A stretch of 64,000 bases of DNA from Paraburkholderia saeva (GCF_907164555.1 NZ_CAJQZC010000006.1:124001-188000); one strand, 5' to 3'; positions 25,356 through 34,202 are shown, counted from the stretch's first letter. Numbers and translations are program-made. The notes: generated by a model from the letters alone, not told the origin.

Positions 25356-25793
25356 TCACTTGATGTCGATTGCCGCAGCGAACGCCGATCGCAACACCGA
25401 TTCGATCTCGGTCTCGGACTGCTGCAACGCATCGACCATGTAGTTTTCATGCGGCTCGATACGCCACCCGCCCGACTTCGCGCGGACCCCGTAATGCAGA
25501 TACGCGGGGTAGAAGCTCTTGCCCATACCCGGCGTCTTTTCCGGCCGCACACGAACGAGGAAGCCCGAACGGCTGATCTTGATTCCGATGCTGTTGCGCA
25601 AAGTGCCTTTGCGAACGGCCGGATAACCCGCGCCATTCGACGTGCCTTTCAACAGGTCATCACGCGCGCGGTTACGGACGATTTTGCCGGCCTTGCGCAT
25701 TGCGCCGCGGATCTTCGCCTTGTTGAAGTCGATCTTTTTGTCGAACCCCTCGAATCCCTCGAGGTGGTAATAGATGCCCGCGTTATTCGTCAC
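25356..25793 (-). CDS. HK97 gp10-like neck protein
   Basis: A 145-residue basic protein. The segments GAMRKAGKIVRNRARDDL and AYLHYGVRAKSGGW resemble the HK97 gp10 / minor tail family that joins head and tail. It starts with GTG 25793 behind GAGGAG and overlaps the upstream adaptor gene by 11 bp, which settles the start. Confidence 0.75.
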   Translation of the reverse strand: MTNNAGIYYHLEGFEGFDKKIDFNKAKIRGAMRKAGKIVRNRARDDLLKGTSNGAGYPAVRKGTLRNSIGIKISRSGFLVRVRPEKTPGMGKSFYPAYLHYGVRAKSGGWRIEPHENYMVDALQQSETEIESVLRSAFAAAIDIK

Positions 25794-26112
25794 GGCGTTG
25801 CTCCTCGACTTCGAGTGTGGTGATCCGTTTGAAGTGCTCGTGTTTCGCTCGACGCACGCGATACACCCAGCCGTTCCACACGATCTCGTATTGCGTCGTG
25901 ACAGCATCGAAGAGCCGCATGCGCATGCGATGCGTCACGCGCTCATCGGATTGCACGGATGCGGCGTAGGCAATCGCACCGACGGGTTTCACGTCGGCCC
26001 ACCGCTTGATCTGCGCTGAATAGCTCGCGCTGACACCCATGTCGACGGCCGGCACGTCGGTGCGAATACGCAGCACGATGCGCGAACGCATTTTTCCGGG
26101 AGCGGCGCTCAT
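25783..26112 (-). CDS. Head-tail adaptor (SPP1 gp16-like)
   Basis: A 109-residue protein with the small beta-barrel pattern of head closure proteins (MRSRIVLRIRTDV near the start, YEIVWNGWVYRVRRAK near the end). It overlaps its neighbours on both sides and lies in the connector gene block. Confidence 0.75.
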   Translation of the reverse strand: MSAAPGKMRSRIVLRIRTDVPAVDMGVSASYSAQIKRWADVKPVGAIAYAASVQSDERVTHRMRMRLFDAVTTQYEIVWNGWVYRVRRAKHEHFKRITTLEVEEQRRDE

Positions 26113-26714
26113 AGGGTCAACATCCGGTATCGGTCGATCAAACCGTCGACATAGCGCGATGGAATCGACCAGACCTGATCGTTCGTCTCCGACTCGCGCT
26201 GCTCATACATCGTGCCGATCTGCAGCTTCATCCACTGGCAAAGTGACTTTGGAACCGCTTCCGGATCCGCGAACGCGCCACACTTAAACGTCACGCTGAT
26301 GTCTTCACCGGCTGGCCACGTCGCGCGGGCAACCAGGTACGCACGATCGACGAGCCGGAAAGCGGTTGCGGGTAGCACCTGAGCGGCGCCGTCGGCATCC
26401 GTGTAGTCGACGCTCACCACTTCCGTGACGTCGTTCCACAGCAGGATGCGATCAGACGGAAATCCGTCGGCACGCACCGTGCATGTCTGCGGCAAGAGCG
26501 GGCGATTCAGCTGGTGTTCCAGCCGCTCCCGCGCCGACACGATCATCTGGCCGATCTCGTCATCCTCATCGCCAGCACTGTCGTCGCCTTCGTCACTCTC
26601 GACGCGCAGGTGCAGCTTCGCTTCCGGAACTTCGAACGGCTCGTTCTCCGGCGGCGTCGTGACCGTGACATCCCCGCCTACTACCCGCGCGCGCTGAAAA
26701 TTGAATGGATGCAT
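26109..26714 (-). CDS. Head-tail connector (gp6-like)
   Basis: A 201-residue protein of the gp6 / DNA-packaging connector type: VPEAKLHLRVESDEGDD, then MIVSARERLEHQLNRPL and a C-terminal helix. ATG 26714 follows GTGAGG. One of the 13-bp palindromes lies within it (26239-26251). It is separated from the capsid gene by a strong terminator. Confidence 0.82.
   Translation of the reverse strand: MHPFNFQRARVVGGDVTVTTPPENEPFEVPEAKLHLRVESDEGDDSAGDEDDEIGQMIVSARERLEHQLNRPLLPQTCTVRADGFPSDRILLWNDVTEVVSVDYTDADGAAQVLPATAFRLVDRAYLVARATWPAGEDISVTFKCGAFADPEAVPKSLCQWMKLQIGTMYEQRESETNDQVWSIPSRYVDGLIDRYRMLTL
26239..26251. repeat. 13-bp palindrome CAAAGTGACTTTG, copy 2
   Basis: A perfect copy of the prophage palindrome inside the gp6-like gene. 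Confidence 0.8.
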
Positions 26715-26730
26715 TGCTACCTCACTAACA

Positions 26731-26760
26731 AAGAAGGGCACCCTCGCGAGTGCCCTTCTT
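26731..26760. terminator. Intrinsic terminator after the capsid gene
   Basis: An 11-bp stem (26731-26741 with 26750-26760), AAGAAGGGCAC with GTGCCCTTCTT, followed by T on either strand. It would limit read-through from the abundant capsid message. Confidence 0.8.
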
Positions 26761-26789
26761 GCCCTGCTACGCACCGACCTGCAGCGCCG

Positions 26790-28040
26790 TTACGCCGCCG
26801 GGCCCATCTTCATCGTCTTGACCGCACCACCGACATCAATCAGGTTGCCGCCCTGACGATTGAAGGCGACGAAACCGACCTGACCCTTCAGCGTGTACGC
26901 CGAGTCGATCATGCGGAACACCGTCAGATCCATGACGTTGCGGATGAAGTACTTCGACACGTCGCCGAACGCGACCGGCAGTGCATCCGCCGCGACGGTC
27001 GGCATTTCCTGCACGATGCTGATCGGACGATTGAGCAGCCGGTCCGGTGCGCCGCCCGGATTGCCCTGCTCGTAACCCGGCACGAAGATCGGACGCTTTT
27101 GGTCGTCCTTCACCTTGCGCAAGAGGCGCAGCGTGTCGTCGTGGACAACCCAGCCGACCTTCGGGCCACTGCGGTACGCCGGGTCGACGCTGTGCTCCAG
27201 ATCGACCAGGTCGTCATAGCCAATGTCCGTAGGCGACGCGAGCGTCACGCCGACCGCTGCCGCCGTCATCAGGCCGCGCGGCTGGTTGACGCCGGTGCCT
27301 ACCATGAAGTGGCGGCTGGTGATGCGGCCGATACGCATCGCGAGCAGCGCCTGAATGTACGCCTCGATGTCGAACATGCTGTCCTGAATCAGCTCGAACG
27401 GGATCGCGATCGACTTCGACGAATATTTGTAGACGTCGAGCGACGCGTTACCGAAGGTCGTATCGGCGGCGTCGGCGGCCGTGTTCTGACCGACGATCTC
27501 GCCCTCCTCCGCCGTGGCGTCGGCAGTCGGGAACTGCATCTGCGCGCCCGTGCCGGTGGTAAGCGCCGTCGCCAGCTCGCGGATGCCGCCGTACTGTTTC
27601 ATCGCCTCGGTCAGCTGGCGATAGTATTCGGTCGCCACCGTATAGCCGCCCTCGCCGGGCGTCGTCGTCGACATGGCGTTGCGAATATCCGGCGTCTGAC
27701 GCGCACGCAGGTTGGTAACATCTTCGGGCGCCATCGCAGCGATACCACCGGTCAGGTATGCGCGCAACGCAGCCGATTCGACGCCTTGCGCACCCGACAC
27801 CTTGGTCGTCGCATTGACGAGACCATCGGTCTTGCCGTTGAGCGCATCGGCAGCAAGGCGGGCCATCAGTCCTTCGTGACGCTTGATCTCGGCGCTGATC
27901 GTGTCGATCTCCGCCATGCCTTCGTCATAGGCCTTTTGTTGCTCGGCGGCCCACTTGTCGCCGGTGTGGTTTTCGAGCAGGTTGTTCAGATTCTTGGCGA
28001 GTGCGTCGCGACGCTCCCGCAATGCTTGGATGCTTGCCAT
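26790..28040 (-). CDS. Major capsid protein, HK97 family
   Basis: A 416-residue HK97-type capsid protein. The N-terminal 100 residues form a coiled-coil scaffold-like delta domain (LRERRDALAKNLNNLLE), followed by the capsid core starting near RNAMSTTTPGEGGYTV. The protease gene upstream should remove the delta domain. Terminators flank the gene on both sides. Confidence 0.93.
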   Translation of the reverse strand: MASIQALRERRDALAKNLNNLLENHTGDKWAAEQQKAYDEGMAEIDTISAEIKRHEGLMARLAADALNGKTDGLVNATTKVSGAQGVESAALRAYLTGGIAAMAPEDVTNLRARQTPDIRNAMSTTTPGEGGYTVATEYYRQLTEAMKQYGGIRELATALTTGTGAQMQFPTADATAEEGEIVGQNTAADAADTTFGNASLDVYKYSSKSIAIPFELIQDSMFDIEAYIQALLAMRIGRITSRHFMVGTGVNQPRGLMTAAAVGVTLASPTDIGYDDLVDLEHSVDPAYRSGPKVGWVVHDDTLRLLRKVKDDQKRPIFVPGYEQGNPGGAPDRLLNRPISIVQEMPTVAADALPVAFGDVSKYFIRNVMDLTVFRMIDSAYTLKGQVGFVAFNRQGGNLIDVGGAVKTMKMGPAA

Positions 28041-28057
28041 AAAGACTCCAGAGAGAA

Positions 28058-28086
28058 ATAAAAAAAGCCGCCCAGGGGAGCGGCTT
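28058..28086 (-). terminator. Intrinsic terminator between protease and capsid genes
   Basis: On the minus strand AAGCCGC and GCGGCTT form a 7-bp stem, followed by TTTTTATTT. It lies 22 bp after the protease stop codon. Confidence 0.75.
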
Positions 28087-28108
28087 CAAACGACGACGCG
28101 GGAGAGCG

Positions 28109-28891
28109 TCAGAGACGTTGCTGCAGATCGAGCCGCCGCTTCATCGCGGCGAAATCGGGCTCCGGTTTTGCGTTAGCAACCGGCGTCGCCGCCGGCGCCG
28201 GCTCCGAAGCCGGGTCATTCGCTTCCTGCGAGCCAGGCTGCGCTTTCGGCTTCGGCGCGTTGCTGAATGCCGACAGGTTCCACGCAGACGCCTGAGCAGC
28301 GTCGTCGCCGTTCGCCAGCCGGTCCGCAAATCCATTTGTGACGGCCTCATCGGACGTGAACCATGTCTCGGCAGCCATCCATGCAGCAATGTCGGCTTCA
28401 TCCTGTCCGGTCTCTTTTGCATAGGTCCGCACCAGCGATGCGTCCACTGCATCGAGGAGCTTCGCGGTTTCCTTCAGATCGTCCGCATTGCCCATCGCGA
28501 ACGACCACGCCTTGTGAATCATCACGAACGCGCCGTCGCTGATCTCGACCTCGTCGGCCGCGAGCATCACGAAGCTGGCCGCGCTCGCCGCGACGCCGTC
28601 GACGTGCGCGACGACCTTTGCCGAATGACCGCGAATCGCGGTCTCCATCGCTCGCGCCGCGAACACATCGCCGCCCGGCGAGTTAATGCGCAGATGGATC
28701 GTGTCGGCGGTAATGGAAGCCAGCGCCTGAACAAACGCCGTCGCAGACACACCTCCGTACCAGTCTTCGGTCACGATCACGTCATACAGATAGACCGTGA
28801 CCTCCGACGCATCGTCGGACGCCTGCACACGAAACGCACGCGGTGCGGACCGGTTGTCATTCAGCAGCTGGAGGATTCGGTTTTGCCGCAT
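28109..28891 (-). CDS. Head maturation protease, ClpP-like
   Basis: A 260-residue ClpP-fold prohead protease. The catalytic serine lies in DGVAASAAS (Ser103 by comparison) and the histidine in MIHKAWS (126). INSPGGDVFAA is the oxyanion strand typical of ClpP. The alanine/proline-rich tail after residue 205 may be a scaffold-like extension. ATG 28891 follows AAGGG, and the gene overlaps the portal gene by 35 bp. Confidence 0.92.
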   Translation of the reverse strand: MRQNRILQLLNDNRSAPRAFRVQASDDASEVTVYLYDVIVTEDWYGGVSATAFVQALASITADTIHLRINSPGGDVFAARAMETAIRGHSAKVVAHVDGVAASAASFVMLAADEVEISDGAFVMIHKAWSFAMGNADDLKETAKLLDAVDASLVRTYAKETGQDEADIAAWMAAETWFTSDEAVTNGFADRLANGDDAAQASAWNLSAFSNAPKPKAQPGSQEANDPASEPAPAATPVANAKPEPDFAAMKRRLDLQQRL

Positions 28892-30143
28892 CGTTGGTTC
28901 CCTTGAAAAGTTGATCGCCGTCCGGCACCGGCGGCAGGTTCTCTTTGCGGCGGATTTCATTGACGGTCATGAAGCCCGGCTCCCCGGCCCGACCCGCCGC
29001 CGTGCGGTATGCGGTGAAGCGCGCCGACGTGTCGCCCCGCTCCAGCGAGCTCACGTCATACCTCACGAACTTCGTCGGCGAGCGGATCACCTTGCGGTTT
29101 GCTTCCTGCTCGATCTTCACGATGTGCCGCTGCAGCGTGTACTTCACAAAGCTGATGCCGAACTGCTCGACGCTGCTGCCAAGCGTCGTGGTTTTCTCGG
29201 GCCGCCCGATCATGTAGGGCATCACGCCGAAGATCCCGCAGATGTCGTCGGCGGTCAGCTTCCTGTTTTCCAGCAGCTGCGCGTCGCTGGCCGACATGCT
29301 GATCTGCTTGATGTCCATGTCGCCATCGAGCACGACCGGCGCCGCGCTGTTCCTCAGGCCGCTGTACTTTTCCAGCCACTGGTTACGCAGCTTGTTGATC
29401 TTCGCTTCGTCCAGCTTGGTGCTGGTTTTCAGCACCAAGTCAGGCCGCAACCCGTCGTTCAGAATGCCCTCCGATAGCTCGCCCGCCGCGATCGACGCAC
29501 TGACCGGCAGGCGCAGCACGTGCCGAATTTGCGACAGCCCGCGATAGCCATCGAAGCCGGGACCAGGCACATGAATGATGTCATCCTGATCGATATATTC
29601 GACCTGCCCGGTCACTGGGTCCCACACCGAATACACCATGCGCTCGCCGTACCGCATCGGATTCACGCACAGCGGGTGCAGCGGCTCGAACGACTCGATT
29701 GCCGACGAGTACCGCGTGACGCGATGGATCCGCTGGAAGAGATCGCCGTGCAGCAGCAGCGACTGCACGCCGTATTCCCAGCCCACGGCCGCCGACCAGC
29801 GCGGATGCATCTCCTCATTGAACAGGTACCAGAGGTCCGACTGGACCGGCATGTTGTCGGCGCCATTGCGCTCGTATTCGCCCATCACGAGCGACGCGAT
29901 CGCACCGCCAATGAGCGACACGCAGGCGTACACCGCCGCGACGCTCATGGCGCTGCGCTCGGTGACCGCCCGGCCGGGGCCGGCCATGCCGGTGATCCAT
30001 CCGAATGCTTCCGTGCCGCGCGTGATCTCGCTGACGGGCACGGCGCCGGTCTGCGCTTTCATGGCCTGCCGGGTGGCGTTCCATTCGCGCAGGATGACGG
30101 AGCCGGACTGATTGGGCCGGCCCTCGCTTGTGGGGTGAGTCAT
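28857..30143 (-). CDS. Portal protein, HK97 family
   Basis: A 428-residue portal protein: AVYACVSLIGGAIASL near residue 70, then DDIIHVPGPGFDGYRGLS and the DDICGIFGVMPYMIG segment typical of the family. Twelve copies form the DNA entry ring. It overlaps the terminase gene (ATGA). Confidence 0.93.
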   Translation of the reverse strand: MTHPTSEGRPNQSGSVILREWNATRQAMKAQTGAVPVSEITRGTEAFGWITGMAGPGRAVTERSAMSVAAVYACVSLIGGAIASLVMGEYERNGADNMPVQSDLWYLFNEEMHPRWSAAVGWEYGVQSLLLHGDLFQRIHRVTRYSSAIESFEPLHPLCVNPMRYGERMVYSVWDPVTGQVEYIDQDDIIHVPGPGFDGYRGLSQIRHVLRLPVSASIAAGELSEGILNDGLRPDLVLKTSTKLDEAKINKLRNQWLEKYSGLRNSAAPVVLDGDMDIKQISMSASDAQLLENRKLTADDICGIFGVMPYMIGRPEKTTTLGSSVEQFGISFVKYTLQRHIVKIEQEANRKVIRSPTKFVRYDVSSLERGDTSARFTAYRTAAGRAGEPGFMTVNEIRRKENLPPVPDGDQLFKGTNDAAKPNPPAAE

Positions 30144-31948
30144 AGGCTGTAGATTTCCGGTTCAACTTCAGGCCGATAGACCAGCGCGCGCGTGGCCGCC
30201 ATACAGGTCGCCACAATCGGATCGATGCGACCGGTCGACGTCTTCTTGTTCGGCCTGATGTTTTCGTTCGTGTCGAGCAGCAACGTGACGTTCCCCGCAC
30301 ACCAGCGAAGTACGCGGTTGCCGCCGTGGCGCAGACGTTTGCCGTAGGTGATGCGCTCAAGTAACTTTGCGCCCGGCGACAGGCCGCCCATGTTCTGCTG
30401 CAGCTGCATCATCGGTACATCGAGGTCGAGCAGTTCATTGGCCAGGTGCGTCGCGTTCCACGTATCGAATGCGATGTCCTGCACGTCATACACGGCGCAC
30501 GCATCGACGATTGCCCGACGAACCACGGCGTAATCGGTCACCGCCCCATCGGTCACAGTGAGCCATCCTTGCTTCTCCCATTCGGCGTACGGCGCCGCGT
30601 CGCTCTCCGACTGCAACTCGACCTTGCTGCGCGGCACGAAGATCCACGCCAGCAAATACCATTCGCCGTCTTCGTCATCGGGCGGAAAGAGCAGCACAAA
30701 CGCGGTCAGATCCTGCGTGCTCGACAGATCGAGCCCGCCGAAGCAGCGCCGGCCGCGCAGGTCGTTCCGCTCAAATGGCTTGCCGCACTTGTCCCACACG
30801 GCGAGGTCGAACCACGACAGCGCCGAATTGACCCAGACATTCAGATCCTTGGTCAGGAAGTTGGCCTTCGCGCTGGGCAACTCTGCCGCTTTCGTCGCGA
30901 CCGCACGCATGTACGCGATGGTCTTCGCGCTACCCAGGCCGGGGTTCGCCTTCTGCCACACCCGTTCGTCGAACGGATCGTCGCCTTCGTCGAGCGTGTA
31001 CACGTACCCGAAGAAGGCGTCGTCGACCTTCTTGCCGCGCAGGATCATCACGAGGTAACCACGGATCTCCGTGCAGATCCCGTCGAGGATGTAGCCAGCC
31101 GTCGTGATTGCATCAATCAGCGGTTGCGAGCGTGCGCCCAGCGCCGACTCCATCACGTCCCACACCTTGCGGCTGGGGTGCGCGTGCAGCTCGTCGACAA
31201 TGACCGCCGAGGGATTCAGGCCGTCGAGGTAATCGGCGTTCGCCGGCAGCGGCCGGAACGTGCCGCCACCGAACACAATGCGCTCCTGATTCGTGCCGTC
31301 ATGCACCTTGACGGCACGCTTGAACTTCGACGAACGCCGCACACGATGCTTGTAATTCTCCAGCGCCGGCTTGAACACGCTCATCGCCTGCTCACGTGTC
31401 GTCGCCATCGTGTAGACCTCCGGCCCACCCTCACCGTCCATCAGGAACAGGTAGTCGGCCAGCGCCGCTTTCCATGTCGACTTGCCATTCTTGCGAGCGA
31501 CCTCCTCGTAGCCCGTACGAAAGCGCCGCAAACCAGTGTCGACCCGGCGCCAGCCGATCAGCACCGCCGTCCAGAAGAGTTGCCACGGATCCAGCACGAG
31601 CGGCTTGCCCGCCAGCGTTCCCTTGATATGGTGGAACTGACTCTGGATGTAATCGATGCAATGCGACGCGTGAGCCGGGCTGAACACGATGCCGCGCTTC
31701 GCGCCGTGCCGCAGATCCTCGTAGTGCCGCACGACCGCGAGAAACGTCAGCTCACCCACGACCTCCTGACCCGCCATCACGCGCAAGCCGTAGTCGTCCC
31801 ACGGATGTCGCGCGACCGGCGTTAGCTGTTTAAGCCGCTGGGGTGAGACCTTGCGTGGCCGGCGAGCGCGTTGAACAGGTCGTCCTGCTGCCCCTGCTCG
31901 CCCAGCTTCGAGCGCACCGACGCGATCGACGGGAGTGTCAGGCAGCAT
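30140..31948 (-). CDS. Terminase large subunit
   Basis: A 602-residue packaging ATPase and nuclease of the Terminase_1 family. Walker A-like ARKNGKST is at residues 151-158 (from ATG 31948), Walker B is VIVDELH, and the nuclease domain includes FGGLDLSSTQDLTAFVLLF. The start is doubtful. ATG 31948 overlaps the small subunit gene by 127 bp and lacks a ribosome site, while the next starts (31786, 31780, 31777) would cut off sequence that looks like real protein (TPVARHPWDDYG). Confidence 0.9.
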   Translation of the reverse strand: MLPDTPVDRVGALEAGRAGAAGRPVQRARRPRKVSPQRLKQLTPVARHPWDDYGLRVMAGQEVVGELTFLAVVRHYEDLRHGAKRGIVFSPAHASHCIDYIQSQFHHIKGTLAGKPLVLDPWQLFWTAVLIGWRRVDTGLRRFRTGYEEVARKNGKSTWKAALADYLFLMDGEGGPEVYTMATTREQAMSVFKPALENYKHRVRRSSKFKRAVKVHDGTNQERIVFGGGTFRPLPANADYLDGLNPSAVIVDELHAHPSRKVWDVMESALGARSQPLIDAITTAGYILDGICTEIRGYLVMILRGKKVDDAFFGYVYTLDEGDDPFDERVWQKANPGLGSAKTIAYMRAVATKAAELPSAKANFLTKDLNVWVNSALSWFDLAVWDKCGKPFERNDLRGRRCFGGLDLSSTQDLTAFVLLFPPDDEDGEWYLLAWIFVPRSKVELQSESDAAPYAEWEKQGWLTVTDGAVTDYAVVRRAIVDACAVYDVQDIAFDTWNATHLANELLDLDVPMMQLQQNMGGLSPGAKLLERITYGKRLRHGGNRVLRWCAGNVTLLLDTNENIRPNKKTSTGRIDPIVATCMAATRALVYRPEVEPEIYSL

Positions 31949-32325
31949 TCAGGTAACCACTTTAGAAGTTCAGCACGAAGATTCCGGCTCACGTAGAACG
32001 CCTGATGCGGCTGCTCGTGTCCGTTCGGAGTTTTGATGTAGTGGCTACCGTCGTTTGCTGCCTCGACTTCCCGGAGTTTCTCCTCCGCTTCGAGCCATCC
32101 GACATACGTTCGCACTACCATCGAGATTGCAATGCCCGCCGTCTGGTGCTCCAGCTGGGCGTCGCGCAAGCGCGCGCAGATGTATTCCCAGACCTTGCGC
32201 TCGCGCGGCGTGAATTTCACACCAGGCGGAGCCGGGATCTGGCCGGAAACATCATCAACGGCGTCCGACCCGACACTGCCTGCCGCGCCGGGAATCACCG
32301 TCATGGGCGGGTCATTCGAGGCCAT
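31822..32325 (-). CDS. Terminase small subunit, P27 family
   Basis: A 167-residue protein; the middle (FTPRERKVWEYICARLRDA) and the position upstream of the Terminase_1 gene fit the P27 small subunit family that recognises the packaging site. Its C-terminal 42 codons overlap the proposed large subunit frame. Confidence 0.83.
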   Translation of the reverse strand: MASNDPPMTVIPGAAGSVGSDAVDDVSGQIPAPPGVKFTPRERKVWEYICARLRDAQLEHQTAGIAISMVVRTYVGWLEAEEKLREVEAANDGSHYIKTPNGHEQPHQAFYVSRNLRAELLKWLPECCLTLPSIASVRSKLGEQGQQDDLFNALAGHARSHPSGLNS

Positions 32326-32543
32326 AGGGGCGCTCCCTGTTCATCCATGTCAAAAAAGAGAGCCGGGACTTCGCAAAAGGCACTGTGAGCCGGCCTTTTT
32401 ACCCCCCCCTCCTTCAAAAAGTGCAAATCAAAAAATAAAGCTGGGCGTACGGTCCGGAAGCCTTTCGGCCCGAAAAAAACGGCCCCCCCTGCCTAAAAAT
32501 TGGGCAGAAACGCCGGAACACCGGAAAACCGTGGAACCTCGGG
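32326..32543. other. Non-coding region between HNH and terminase genes, candidate cos site
   Basis: About 218 bp without a supported gene, holding runs of C (near 32402 and 32485), A-rich stretches and short inverted repeats. The region between an HNH nuclease gene and a P27 small terminase gene is where the cohesive-end site lies in many HK97-like phages. I cannot point to the exact cut. Confidence 0.4.
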
Positions 32544-32915
32544 TCAGGTCGCGATCGATCGCGCTCGCGCGCTCTCTTCGGCCGTCTTCGCCTTGTGGCA
32601 CCGCACGCAGATCGACTGGAGGTTCACGTCGACGTCGGTGCCGCCTTCCGCCTTCGCGATCACGTGGTCGACGTGACGCGCAGCGGTGATGCGACCATCA
32701 CGCAGGCAGGGCTGACACAGCCCGTTGTCTCGCGCGAGGATGCGTGCGCGCTGCTTTTCCCATCTCGATCCGTAGCCACGCTGATGACGCGAACCACGAA
32801 CGCGATCGCTCTGCCAGCCGATCGCGTCGGCCGCATGCTCCTCGCAATAACCAGGTGTCTGCACGAGACGGCCGCATCCGTAGTGACGGCATTGCGTCGG
32901 CGCTTTCTTCGGCAC
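32544..32915 (-). CDS. HNH endonuclease
   Basis: A 123-residue HNH nuclease with two zinc-binding CxxC pairs and the core ARHVDHVIAKAEGGTDVDVN followed by LQSICVRCH. HNH proteins next to terminase are needed for DNA packaging or cos cutting in HK97-like phages. GTG 32915 follows TTGGAG; the frame is open further upstream without homology. Confidence 0.88.
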   Translation of the reverse strand: MPKKAPTQCRHYGCGRLVQTPGYCEEHAADAIGWQSDRVRGSRHQRGYGSRWEKQRARILARDNGLCQPCLRDGRITAARHVDHVIAKAEGGTDVDVNLQSICVRCHKAKTAEESARARSIAT

Positions 32916-32928
32916 GGGAACTCCAATG

Positions 32929-32947
32929 CAAAAAGCCCCGAGGCTTT
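32929..32947 (-). terminator. Small hairpin terminator upstream of the HNH gene
   Basis: On the minus strand AAAGCC and GGCTTT form a 6-bp stem with loop TCGG, then a short T-run, after the Q-like gene and just before the HNH gene. It is weak, but fits a tR'-like stop ahead of the late genes. Confidence 0.5.
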
Positions 32948-33164
32948 CGCACTCAGGGCTTCGATGTTTTACGTTTCGTGAAGGCGCACGCCCGCCAACA
33001 CATCCCAGCAGCCGGTTTATCTTATCGGGTCCGCAGCTCGCGGAGCTCATTGTATGGCTGAAGGGGAAAGCTTTGCACGACTAACGCGCGGTGCCAGCGA
33101 ATATCCAGTGACTCGGTAAAGGATGGCCGAAATATATTCCATCGATTCTTGGTTTGCAAGGATT

Positions 33165-33935
33165 TCATGGACGCAGTTTCCGGCGCATGGTGTCGACGAC
33201 GCGCCCGTCGACCTGATCGAGCACCGCGAGCATCGACTGAAAACTCTCAACCCAATGTTCCCGATACATGCGCAACGGCACACCGAGCGCCTGCGCACGC
33301 GCGGCCTCATCGATCGCGCGCCGACCATCACCACCACAGCTTCGGCAAATCTGTCGACCCTCGCTTTTCGGCGGTGTCACGAGCTGCGTTCCACGCCCGA
33401 GGCAGGCCTCACAGCGACTGAATTCCCGATACACACGAGGTCCGTTCCGACCAGCAGCGAACGGAATTCGCTCTTCCGAAACGCACACTCGACGCGTGCC
33501 GTTGCAACTAGAACAGACAACCGCAACCGGTTGCGGCGCTTGAGCGCGGCCGATCACACCGCGACCATCACATCGCGGACATTGATCATCGATCCACTCG
33601 ACGATCAGGCGCAACGCGAACCGCTCGACGATATCGACGTTCGAACGCTCGACTTCGCGGCCCGCCCGCTGATCACGTTTCGTCGCCCTGTCCATCCCGG
33701 TAAATTTTCCGCGATTGAATTTCCCGGACCGTCGAATCATCTGGGCGAGTAGCAACGTCGCACGCCGCACGATCTCGGGACGCGTGTCCTGACCGGCTTT
33801 CATCCGGACTAACGCGCGCCCCAGATCGTTTGCGAACGCCAACGCACCCAAAGTCACTTTGGGATCGACGATCGGGTCGGAGAATTGACCACGAACATTC
33901 ATCGCCACACCGGCTTGCTCTTTGAGGTCGATCAT
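33165..33935 (-). CDS. DnaJ-type zinc-finger protein, candidate Q-like late antiterminator
   Basis: A 256-residue protein with four CxxC pairs at residues 119-122, 141-144, 175-178 and 197-200, three of them in CxxCxGxG-like form as in DnaJ and in phage Q proteins of the phage 82 type. It lies between replication and late genes, the place of Q in lambdoid phages, and seven hairpin terminators follow within the late region. ATG 33935 has a strong ribosome site (AAGGGG). One 13-bp palindrome lies about 80 bp inside the gene. The Q role is inferred from motif and position. Confidence 0.65.
   Translation of the reverse strand: MIDLKEQAGVAMNVRGQFSDPIVDPKVTLGALAFANDLGRALVRMKAGQDTRPEIVRRATLLLAQMIRRSGKFNRGKFTGMDRATKRDQRAGREVERSNVDIVERFALRLIVEWIDDQCPRCDGRGVIGRAQAPQPVAVVCSSCNGTRRVCVSEERIPFAAGRNGPRVYREFSRCEACLGRGTQLVTPPKSEGRQICRSCGGDGRRAIDEAARAQALGVPLRMYREHWVESFQSMLAVLDQVDGRVVDTMRRKLRP
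33849..33861. repeat. 13-bp palindrome CAAAGTCACTTTG, copy 3
   Basis: Perfect copy, extended here to a 17-bp palindrome by CC/GG at the ends, near the start of the Q-like gene. Confidence 0.8.
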
Positions 33936-33950
33936 CGTTTCCCCTTCCTA

Positions 33951-34100
33951 TGTCCTACTGTCCCAATGTCCCAAGAAAAAAAGGTCGTGCCGGTGCGCGG
34001 GCGCCCGCGACATGCGCACCCTCGCCTGCACGTCGCGCATGTCGCACGCATCACACGCACGTATGCGAGGCGATGCGCTTGGGACGTCGGGACACGGGAC
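33951..34100. repeat. Two facing groups of GTCCC repeats upstream of the Q-like gene
   Basis: Three tandem 8-mers (TGTCCTAC, TGTCCCAA, TGTCCCAA) occupy 33951-33974. About 106 bp away, three GGGAC elements (34081, 34089, 34096), the same word inverted, repeat every 7-8 bp. The region is non-coding, between the replication protein and the Q-like gene, starting 16 bp upstream of the latter. It may be a regulator site or part of a replication origin. Confidence 0.5.
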
Positions 34101-34202
34101 GGATAACGGCGCGCCGAAATGCAAGACGAGGCGCGCCGTAGTACGCTGTCGCGCGCGCCAAAGCCTGCGGCAAACAGCGAGCATAACGCGACGAATCGAC
34201 GA

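Noticed and set aside
33951..34100. CRISPR-like array from short repeats
   Set aside because: Repeats are 8 bp in tandem without spacers, and no cas genes are present in the window.
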